In this document: piece after piece, positions 1-5,447 of the stretch
How the letters are laid out: the number at the start of each line of letters is the position of its first letter
Position numbering within the stretch: the first letter of the stretch is position 1
From: Gp6-AA40 sp035647075
Lineage (GTDB): Bacteria > Acidobacteriota > Vicinamibacteria > Vicinamibacterales > UBA2999
Length of the DNA stretch: 8,754 bases
Reading direction: 5' to 3'
NCBI GenBank assembly: GCA_035647075.1
Contig: DASROF010000221.1
Span: 1-8,754 of the forward strand
Made by a program: the position numbers and the translations under genes
The notes under the pieces: model-generated
The model's database searches: none
Seen by the model: only the letters and a program-made list of their open reading frames with translations
Told to the model about the DNA's origin: nothing

Positions 1-37
1 TATATCTCGTGCACCCTCGATCTTCGGAGATCCACGT

Positions 38-646
38 ATGGATGAGAAGAAGCCGGGTAATGGGACGGATGAGCACTACGAGGAAACGACGAATCCGCGC
101 AATCCACCAGAGAGCGTGGTGGGGCCTAAGGAGCGGCGCGACTGGCTCCTGAGCTCCGTGGGAACGCTTGCCGTGATTTTCCTTGTCGTAGCGGGCGTGT
201 TCGGGTGGGTGCTCGTGCGCCACGAATTGGGAAGCGAGTCGCAGATCTATCCCGATCCACAGGCCACCGGAACATCCGGCGAGCAGCAGACGCCCGAGGA
301 TACGCCTGGCGGATTCAACCCGTCTGCAGGCGCGTTCAGCAATACTCTCGAGGAGCTGAAGTTTCGCGGCGGGCCAGGTCCGACAGGGTCAACGGGTATT
401 GTGCTGACGACAGTCAGCGAGCTGCACAACGCGCCGAGAGGCGCGCGCGTCTCGCTCACGAACGTGACGGTCGATCGTACTGACGGCAGCAGGTTCTGGG
501 TGCGCGACGGCGACGCCACAATCGGTGTGGAAGTGGCGGGCGACACGCCGACCGTCAAAGCCGGTCAGCACGTGAACATCATCGGGACGATCGAATCGAC
601 CGGCGTCGAAACGCGGATTCGCGCGTCGCGCATCGACGTCAGATAG
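38..646 (+). CDS. Membrane-anchored hypothetical protein with a C-terminal OB-fold-like domain
   Basis: A 202-residue protein of unknown function. Residues 1-35 are polar and charged (probably cytoplasmic). Residues about 41-61 form one hydrophobic membrane helix followed by RHE. Residues 65-120 are a low-complexity Gly/Pro/Thr/Ser/Glu linker, and residues 121-202 look all-beta. That last part has the rhythm of a small OB-fold: a strand with VSLTNVTVD, then FWVRDGDATIGVEV, then a VKAGQHVNIIGTI turn and a final IRASRIDVR strand. This resembles the single-stranded DNA/RNA or ligand-binding OB modules found in bacterial envelope proteins, but the assignment is by pattern only. The ATG is supported by GGAG at 26-29, eight bases upstream. 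It ends 33 bp before the convergent adenylation-like gene. Topology is likely N-in with the beta domain outside. No enzymatic residues are recognisable. The reading frame is secure; the fold is tentative. Confidence 0.8.
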   Translation: MDEKKPGNGTDEHYEETTNPRNPPESVVGPKERRDWLLSSVGTLAVIFLVVAGVFGWVLVRHELGSESQIYPDPQATGTSGEQQTPEDTPGGFNPSAGAFSNTLEELKFRGGPGPTGSTGIVLTTVSELHNAPRGARVSLTNVTVDRTDGSRFWVRDGDATIGVEVAGDTPTVKAGQHVNIIGTIESTGVETRIRASRIDVR

Positions 647-679
647 TGATCCTGACCCGCAGGGCGAAGGCGGCCATGG

Positions 680-1291
680 TCACGCCGTCGCGCGCAGCGC
701 ACAGGCGGATGGCGGTTCGGTGACCACCGCCGTCGCGCCCGAGAGGAGCGCGGCCCAGAGATCGAATGCGCCGGGTTCGCCAGCCCAGGGCCACTGCCCC
801 GGTGCCGCGCACGCCGCCATCGAGACGATGGTCGCGTGAGGCACGGAGACCGTTCCTGCCGGGGTGTGAGGAAGAAGGCAGGCGATATCGGTGTCGCGCG
901 TCACCACGGGGAGATTCGGTCCACCGCCGCAACCGCGGACGGTGATGCCATCAACGGCTACGACCGTTTTTGTATCCCCCATCCCCATTTCAAACGACGG
1001 CCGGTCGTCGTACGCCCACGTGTAACAGCCACCGGTCTTCAGAATGGCCAGAAGGACAACCGCCAGATCGACCGACGGCGGCATGTGCACGTCAGCCCGC
1101 ATCCCGCGACGGAAACCGCTTCCGATCATGCGGCGCGCGAGCGAATTCGCCGCCGAATTCAGTTCACGGTAAGAGCAGGAGCGCTCGCCATCGACGATGG
1201 CGACCTCATCTCCTTGCGTCACCACATGTTGTTCGATGATCCGATGGACGGCACGCATCACGCCGACGACCAAGTGCAAACACAGAGCCAC
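680..1291 (-). CDS. Truncated AMP-binding (NRPS adenylation-like) protein, probably catalytically dead
   Basis: A 203-residue protein matching only the N-terminal part of an amino-acid adenylation domain. Visible blocks in family order are VHRIIEQ...GDEVAIVDG (15-35), core A1-like SYREL (40-44), LAVVLLAILKTGGCY (76-90, A2-like), DIACLLPHTPAGTVSVPH (135-152, at the position of the A3 phosphate loop) and FDLWAALLSGATAVV (176-190, near A4). Active members carry YTSGSTGxPKG at A3; here Ser/Thr/Gly are largely lost and the Lys is gone. All later motifs (A5-A10, including the catalytic lysine) are missing, in a protein less than half the usual length. No downstream frame continues the domain, because a convergent gene ends 33 bp away. 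The start shown is a GTG with GGGGA just upstream; ATG at 1258 (MRAVHR) is the alternative and better fits the family N-terminus. It lies 61 bp behind the ABC permease on the same strand. It may be a remnant or a repurposed binding protein. Confidence 0.6.
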   Translation of the reverse strand: MALCLHLVVGVMRAVHRIIEQHVVTQGDEVAIVDGERSCSYRELNSAANSLARRMIGSGFRRGMRADVHMPPSVDLAVVLLAILKTGGCYTWAYDDRPSFEMGMGDTKTVVAVDGITVRGCGGGPNLPVVTRDTDIACLLPHTPAGTVSVPHATIVSMAACAAPGQWPWAGEPGAFDLWAALLSGATAVVTEPPSACALRATA

Positions 1292-1306
1292 TCACGGTCC
1301 CCACAT

Positions 1307-1327
1307 GATGTCGAGCGGTTCGACATC
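1307..1327. repeat. Perfect inverted repeat (8-bp stem, 5-nt loop) between the permease and adenylation-like genes
   Basis: GATGTCGA at 1307-1314 pairs perfectly with TCGACATC at 1320-1327 around a 5-nt loop. It sits in the 61-bp gap, just upstream of the GTG start at 1291 and of its GGGGA ribosome-binding-like sequence. No U-run follows on the minus strand, so a classical intrinsic terminator is not supported. It could be a protein operator, an mRNA stabiliser or processing structure at the end of the ABC transcript, or a hairpin affecting translation of the downstream gene. Confidence 0.5.
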
Positions 1328-1352
1328 TTGGGAGCGAGAACCAAGACCGTAA

Positions 1353-2465
1353 TTAACGCCAGCTGAACAGCTTCAGTGAGGTAAAGAACGGCACGACGCC
1401 CCAGATCGTCAGCACCAGCAGCTCCGACCTGACGCCCGCCAGCGTTGCGCCGTCGAGAATCACCGCTCGCAACGCATCGATCAGCGCCGTCAGTGGCAGC
1501 GCATGGATAAACGGCTGCACGGCGGCCGGAAAGTTCGCCGACGAGAAGAAGATGCCGCTGACAATCCACATCGGCAGCATCAGCAGGTTCATCAGGCCGG
1601 AGATCGCTTCAATCGTCCGCGCCCGTGATGCCAACAGGAGCCCAATCGCACCAAACGAGAGCGCGCCGATCAACGCCACGATTGTGATCGTCACCGCACC
1701 GCCGTTCACCGGCATCCCGAACGCAACGACGGCGAAGATCAGCGGCAGCAGCACTTCCACCGGCAGGAACACCATCCGCGCAAACAGCTGCGCCAGCAGA
1801 TACTCGCTCCGGCGCATCGGGCTCGCCACCATGCGCTTCAGCAGCTTCCGCATGCGGGCCTGGACGATGCCGAAGCCGATGCCCCACATGCCGTTGCTCA
1901 TGATGCCCATCCCGATCAGGCCGGGGATGAACCAGTCGATGTAGCGGGAGCCAGCCACCTCCTGCGGCTGCTCCTGCGCGGTCCACGGCTCCGGCCGCCC
2001 CGCGGCACGCTTCAGCGCATCGTCAACGACGGCTCTGGCGAGGCGGCTCTCTTCACGGGCGGGATCGAACCGGTAGGTCGGCGGAGTGGTCGGCACGACC
2101 ACGATATTCACTTCGCCTTCTCGAAGGGCGCGGCGTTCATCGTCCGGGCGCACGTCGCGAATCGTGATGCCGTGGCTGCCCTTCAGCGTCGAGCGGAGCG
2201 ACTCAGTTGCGGCGCCCGGATAGAGACCGACGGCAACCGGGCGATCGGCGCGCGACGGAAACGCCAGGGCCAGCGCGAGCGACACGACAATCGGGAAGCC
2301 GAACGTCCAGAACACCGCTTCCGGCTCACGGATGAACTCGCGCATCCGGGCCAGCGTCAACTGCACGAGCGGACGCCCGGTGAACGGGGTCCGGCTGACG
2401 CCGGACACTACGGGAGGGTCGAGGGAGGTCCGGCTAAAGCCGGACACTACATTCGGGTCACTCAT
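1353..2465 (-). CDS. ABC-2 type transporter permease (DrrB-like)
   Basis: The membrane subunit of an ABC exporter, 370 residues as drawn. Hydrophobic segments lie at about 50-69, 178-199, 228-250, 256-279, 287-308 and 345-362, giving the six-helix ABC-2 layout. A soluble, probably extracytoplasmic, region of about 105 residues lies between helices 1 and 2. Family-typical stretches are FIREPEAVFWTFGFPIV near the N-terminus, YIDWFIPGLIGMGIMSNGMWGIG, RRSEYLLAQL in the cytoplasmic loop, and SGLMNLLMLPMWIVSGIFFS. The ATG at 2465 overlaps the ATPase stop (ATGAGTGA), implying translational coupling and a complex of two permeases with two ATPases. Residues 6-27 are encoded by two palindromic repeats and do not look like family sequence, so the original start may be later: GTG at codon 34 or ATG at codon 41. 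Substrate is unknown; lipid, drug or polysaccharide export are all possible. Confidence 0.9.
   Translation of the reverse strand: MSDPNVVSGFSRTSLDPPVVSGVSRTPFTGRPLVQLTLARMREFIREPEAVFWTFGFPIVVSLALALAFPSRADRPVAVGLYPGAATESLRSTLKGSHGITIRDVRPDDERRALREGEVNIVVVPTTPPTYRFDPAREESRLARAVVDDALKRAAGRPEPWTAQEQPQEVAGSRYIDWFIPGLIGMGIMSNGMWGIGFGIVQARMRKLLKRMVASPMRRSEYLLAQLFARMVFLPVEVLLPLIFAVVAFGMPVNGGAVTITIVALIGALSFGAIGLLLASRARTIEAISGLMNLLMLPMWIVSGIFFSSANFPAAVQPFIHALPLTALIDALRAVILDGATLAGVRSELLVLTIWGVVPFFTSLKLFSWR
2388..2450. repeat. Tandem pair of REP-like palindromic repeats inside the permease N-terminus
   Basis: Two 24-bp copies, 2388-2411 and 2427-2450, match at 22 of 24 positions and repeat with a 39-bp period. 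Each contains a palindrome: GTCCGGC with a TGAC loop and GCCGGAC at 2389-2406, and GTCCGGCT, AA, AGCCGGAC at 2428-2445. Each palindrome is followed by ACTAC. The spacing is a multiple of three, so both are read in the same frame of the permease and give VVSGVSRT and VVSGFSRT. On the other strand they read VRLTPDTT and VRLKPDTT. Size, strong palindrome and clustering fit REP-type intergenic elements; I recall similar peptides recurring in Acidobacteriota proteins. Confidence 0.85.
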
Positions 2466-3207
2466 CGCGCAGATGCCGTCCGGTCAATGCCATGAAGACG
2501 TCCTCGAGCGTGCCGTGGTGGGTGGTGACCTTCGGCTGACCGAGGCGCGCGATCAGCTCCTTCGGTGCGCCGTGCGCGATGATGCGGCCCTGGTCAACGA
2601 CGGCGACCCGGTCGCACAGGTACTCCGCTTCGTCCATGTAATGCGTCGTCATCAGGATCGTGCCGCCGCGTGATCGGAACTGTTCGAGCAGCGTCCACAA
2701 CTGGCGGCGCGACTGCGGGTCGAGGCCGGTCGTCGGCTCGTCAAGAAACAGCAGATCCGGATCGCCGGCGAGCGCGCAGGCGAGCGACAAGCGCTGCTTC
2801 TGGCCTCCAGACAGGCGGCCGACACGACTGGTCCGCTTGCTTTCGAGCTCCACGATCTTCAACAACTCCTCGATCGTCCGCCCACGCGTGTAGAAGGATC
2901 GAAACAGCCGGAGCGTCTCCTCCACCGTCAGCTTGTCTGCGAGCTGCGTTTCCTGGAGCTGGATGCCAAGTCGCTGGCGCAGCGCAGGGCCGTCATCCGC
3001 CCAACGCAGACCGAGGACTTCGACCTCACCCGCATCCGGTGTCAGCAGTCCCTCGAGAATTTCAATGGTGGTCGTCTTGCCCGCACCGTTGGGACCGAGC
3101 AGGCCGAAGCACTCACCACGTTCTACGGACAGAGTCAGATCCGCGACGGCCACCACGTCACCGTACGACTTGCGCAGCTGCTCACACGACACCGCGTTGC
3201 CTGTCAT
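2458..3207 (-). CDS. ABC transporter ATP-binding protein (CcmA/DrrA-like)
   Basis: A complete 249-residue ABC ATPase that powers the adjacent permease from the cytoplasmic face. All nucleotide-binding elements are intact: Walker A GPNGAGKT at 38-45, a Q-loop in GIQLQET (81-87), signature LSGGQKQR at 132-139, Walker B LLFLDE at 152-157, D-loop GLDP at 161-164 and the H-loop histidine in TTHYMDEAE (H189). The KLTVEETL and HYMDEAEYLCDRVAVVDQGRI style and the C-terminal TLEDVFMALTGR are typical of the multidrug/antibiotic-type ABC-2 ATPases (COG1131). It is the first gene of a leftward unit; its last codons overlap the permease start by 8 bp. The ATG at 3207 has only a weak, distant AAGG-like site upstream. 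Expression should come from the 134-bp divergent gap shared with the PilZ gene. Function as an exporter ATPase is secure; the cargo cannot be read from the sequence. Confidence 0.95.
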   Translation of the reverse strand: MTGNAVSCEQLRKSYGDVVAVADLTLSVERGECFGLLGPNGAGKTTTIEILEGLLTPDAGEVEVLGLRWADDGPALRQRLGIQLQETQLADKLTVEETLRLFRSFYTRGRTIEELLKIVELESKRTSRVGRLSGGQKQRLSLACALAGDPDLLFLDEPTTGLDPQSRRQLWTLLEQFRSRGGTILMTTHYMDEAEYLCDRVAVVDQGRIIAHGAPKELIARLGQPKVTTHHGTLEDVFMALTGRHLRDE

Positions 3208-3249
3208 GAGTTGTCTGTCACACCTTCGTAACGAGCATTCGGATCTCCA

Positions 3250-3289
3250 GGCACCCCTAAAGGGGCGCCTCGACGAGTAAAGGGGCGCC
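3250..3289. repeat. Short direct repeat with hairpin in the divergent intergenic region
   Basis: TAAAGGGGCGCC occurs at 3258-3269 and again at 3278-3289, a 20-bp period. The first copy also forms an inverted repeat at 3250-3269: GGCACCCC, a four-base loop, GGGGCGCC, an 8-bp stem with one G-T mismatch. It lies in the 134-bp gap between the divergent ABC ATPase and PilZ starts, so it could be a regulator-binding site. Its compact palindromic form also fits a second family of small interspersed repeats. Apart from this element I see no clear sigma-70 promoter in 3208-3341. Confidence 0.6.
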
Positions 3290-3341
3290 CTGCGAGGTAT
3301 CGCCTCGCCCGGCTCACGTACCAGTTACGGTAGACTGCCTG

Positions 3342-4112
3342 TTGGTGTCTCTCACCATCCTGATCGCGGCAGCGAGTCAACTCGCCGCGCTCAAGCAGCG
3401 GGCCGAGTTCATCGACGCCGAAGCCTTCGCGGATACCGAGGCGATCAAGGCGCTCGAAGCGATCACGCGGCAGCGTCCGCAGGTCATTGCGCTCGATCAG
3501 CAGTTCGCGGCAACCTCTCGCGGCGCTGCCTTCATCAACCGGGTCAAGGCCGATCCCGCTCTCGCAGCCAGCGAGCTTCGCATTGTCCAGGCGGACATCA
3601 GCGTCGCCCGCGAAGCAGTACCAGTCGCTGCTCCTGCCCCAGCGCCGGTCGCGGCTCCTGCCCCAGCGCCTGCCGCAGCTCCGGCTGCGGCCACACCGGA
3701 CACCACGACCGCACCGGTCACCACGGTCGCCACACCAGCCTCGAGCGCCCCGCCGACGACCACCAGCGGGCCCCCGGCCCCTGCCGTCCAGCTCGATCAG
3801 ACCGGCACCCGGCGCGCGGAGCGTCACGTCGTGAACAAGAGTATCGAGGTCCTGATCGACGGCAACCCCGCCACACTCGTCAACATCTCGCTGGTCGGCG
3901 CCCAGGTGCTGTCCGCTTCATTGTTGCGCCCGAATCAGCGCATCCGCATGTCGCTCGTCGATGCGACACGACCGATGCGCTTTAACGGAGTGGTGGCGTG
4001 GGCCAACTTCGAGATGCCGAAGGAGGGTCCGCGCTATCGCGCCGGCGTGAACTTCTACGACGCGGCGCCCGACATGGTGGCACGCTTCATCGAGACCATC
4101 ACGGCGTCGTAG
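3342..4112 (+). CDS. PilZ-domain protein with receiver-like N-terminal region
   Basis: A 256-residue, probably cytoplasmic, two-part protein. Residues about 1-85 resemble a degenerate response-regulator receiver: a hydrophobic first strand, a helix LAALKQRAEF, then ALEAITRQRPQVIALDQQFA where the phospho-acceptor strand should be, and GAAFINRVKADPALAASELRIV. The usual acidic cluster at the first strand is absent, so phosphorylation is doubtful. Residues 95-150 are an Ala/Pro/Thr-rich linker. Residues 156-256 are a PilZ domain with both cyclic di-GMP contact motifs: RRAER (RxxxR, R157 and R161) and NISLVG (N181, S183, G186). Known PilZ domains bind cyclic di-GMP and adjust motility, surface polysaccharide or transcription; the partner here is unknown. 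The start is uncertain: TTG at 3342 or GTG at 3345, no ATG and no good ribosome-binding site, and the frame stays open upstream. The stop overlaps the convergent purA gene by 14 bp. Confidence 0.85.
   Translation: MVSLTILIAAASQLAALKQRAEFIDAEAFADTEAIKALEAITRQRPQVIALDQQFAATSRGAAFINRVKADPALAASELRIVQADISVAREAVPVAAPAPAPVAAPAPAPAAAPAAATPDTTTAPVTTVATPASSAPPTTTSGPPAPAVQLDQTGTRRAERHVVNKSIEVLIDGNPATLVNISLVGAQVLSASLLRPNQRIRMSLVDATRPMRFNGVVAWANFEMPKEGPRYRAGVNFYDAAPDMVARFIETITAS
3630..3670 (+). repeat. Intragenic 24-bp-period repeat coding the Ala/Pro linker
   Basis: A 17-bp unit, GCTCCTGCCCCAGCGCC, occurs at 3630-3646 and exactly again at 3654-3670, a period of 24 bp or eight codons. It encodes the VAAPAPAP steps of the linker between the two PilZ-protein domains. 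This is the type of repeat that can expand or contract by slippage without shifting the frame, so linker length may vary among relatives. Confidence 0.75.
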
Positions 4113-5412
4113 CGCTCATCCAGTTTTCGACCAGCGAGCCGTTCTTGACGATCGTTTCGCCGCGGTCCGAGCCGGTGGAAATGATCGCGCACGCCACCCC
4201 GGTCAGTTCCTCGAGCTTGTGCACGTAACGCTGCGCCTCCGCAGGGAGGCTGTCGAACTCCGTCACACCTTTTGTTGGTGTGGACCATCCGGGCACGCGC
4301 ACATACACCGGTTCAGCGCCGACGAGCGACCTCAAATCCGCCGGGAAGTCGCTGATGGTCCCCTGAGTGGTGCGATAGCCGGTGCAGATCAGCACCTCGT
4401 CGAGGCCGTCCAGCACGTCCAGCTTCGTGAGCGCGAGGGCATCGAGCCCGTTCACGCGCACCGAGTAGCGGACAACCACGGCGTCGAACCACCCACACCG
4501 GCGCGGACGTCCGGTTGACGCGCCGTACTCCTGACCCGTTTCGCGCAACCGATCGGCCAGCGCTCCTGACAACTCGGTGGGAAGCGGCCCCTCACCCACT
4601 CGCGTCGTGTACGCCTTGGCGACCCCAAGCACGCCGCCGATGCACCGCGGCGGAATACCCAGCCCGGTACAGACGCCGCCGACCGACGCGTTCGACGAGG
4701 TTACATACGGGTAGGTGCCGTGATCGATATCGAGCAGCGTCGCCTGCGCGCCTTCGAACATCACCGGCTCGCCGCGCTTCATCAGGTCGTGGAGCACGAG
4801 CGAGCAGTCGCCAACCCAGGGCCGCATGCGCTCGCCGTCGCGGACAATCTGATCGAAGACCGGCTTCCAGTCGAGCGTCGACTCCTTGATCATCCGGTTG
4901 CGGGCGCTGACGTTCTCCCGCACTTCCTCCGCGAGCGCATCGCGGTCGCCCATCAGATCGCAGACCCGGATCCCGCGCCGGCCGATCTTGTCCTCGTACG
5001 CCGGACCGATCCCGCGCGAGGTCGTGCCGATCTTCCGCTCGCCGCGGCGGGCTTCGGAGAGCACGTCGAGCTCACGATGGTACGGCAGGATGATGTGCGC
5101 CTTCTCGCTGATCAGCAGGCGGCCGTCAACCGCAATCCCCATCCGCCCGAGCTCGTCGACTTCCTTGAACAGCGCCTGCGGGTCGATGACGACGCCGTTA
5201 CCGATGACGCAGGTGACGCCGGGATGCAGGATGCCGGAGGGGATCAGGTGGAGGACGAACTTCTGGCCGTCGACGTAGACGGTGTGACCCGCGTTGTGGC
5301 CGCCCTGATAGCGTGCGACGGCCGCAAAGTGCGGCGTCAGCATGTCGACGATCTTGCCCTTGCCTTCGTCGCCCCACTGCGCGCCAAGAACTGCGATGTT
5401 GGTCTTTGGCAT
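4099..5412 (-). CDS. purA: Adenylosuccinate synthetase
   Basis: Catalyses IMP + L-aspartate + GTP to adenylosuccinate + GDP + phosphate, the first committed step from IMP to AMP, in the cytoplasm. At 437 residues it is the usual bacterial length. Motifs in order: QWGDEGKGK phosphate loop (12-20, catalytic Asp15), QGGHNAGHT (36-44, catalytic His43), HLIPSGIL (55-62), IGTTSRGIGPAYEDK (128-142, IMP and metal region), EGAQATLLDIDHGTYPYVTSSN (220-241), the conserved arginine loop near AYTTRVGEGPLPTE (267-280), STGRPRRCGW (299-308), guanine-binding TKLD (329-332) and STGSDR (412-417). All key residues appear intact. I chose ATG at 5412 because MPKTNIAVLGAQWGDEGKGK matches the family N-terminus; a TTG at 5427 would add five unconserved residues. 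It diverges from hutH and converges on the PilZ gene. Confidence 0.98.
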   Translation of the reverse strand: MPKTNIAVLGAQWGDEGKGKIVDMLTPHFAAVARYQGGHNAGHTVYVDGQKFVLHLIPSGILHPGVTCVIGNGVVIDPQALFKEVDELGRMGIAVDGRLLISEKAHIILPYHRELDVLSEARRGERKIGTTSRGIGPAYEDKIGRRGIRVCDLMGDRDALAEEVRENVSARNRMIKESTLDWKPVFDQIVRDGERMRPWVGDCSLVLHDLMKRGEPVMFEGAQATLLDIDHGTYPYVTSSNASVGGVCTGLGIPPRCIGGVLGVAKAYTTRVGEGPLPTELSGALADRLRETGQEYGASTGRPRRCGWFDAVVVRYSVRVNGLDALALTKLDVLDGLDEVLICTGYRTTQGTISDFPADLRSLVGAEPVYVRVPGWSTPTKGVTEFDSLPAEAQRYVHKLEELTGVACAIISTGSDRGETIVKNGSLVENWMSATTP

Positions 5413-5431
5413 CCGGCTACTATTCAATCAT

Positions 5432-5437
5432 GGAAGG
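5432..5437 (+). promoter_or_regulatory. Ribosome-binding site that decides the hutH start
   Basis: GGAAGG at 5432-5437 lies ten bases before the ATG at 5448. It overlaps the other in-frame ATG (5430), which has no such site in front of it, so 5448 is favoured as the start. The 35-bp gap between the purA and hutH start codons contains an AT-rich pocket (5418-5429) but no convincing -35/-10 pair in either direction. Confidence 0.6.
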
Positions 5438-5447
5438 GCGAACTGAG

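Noticed and set aside
836..1366. 176-codon open frame on the plus strand opposite the adenylation-like gene
   Set aside because: Its translation is Arg/His-rich with no family likeness, whereas the minus strand shows ordered adenylation-domain motifs.
2388..2450. CRISPR-like array
   Set aside because: Only two copies, each palindromic and inside a coding frame, with a 15-bp gap far shorter than a spacer.
680..3207. A complete NRPS-plus-exporter biosynthetic cluster
   Set aside because: No condensation, carrier-protein or thioesterase domain is present and the only adenylation-like protein is a fragment lacking catalytic motifs.
3204..3827. 207-codon minus-strand frame opposite the PilZ gene
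   Set aside because: Arg/Gly-repetitive translation caused by the Ala/Pro linker on the opposite strand; the plus strand carries the PilZ motifs.
5413..5427. TTG at 5427 as the purA start
   Set aside because: It would add MNSSR ahead of the conserved MPKTNIAVLG opening; the ATG at 5412 matches family length and N-terminus.
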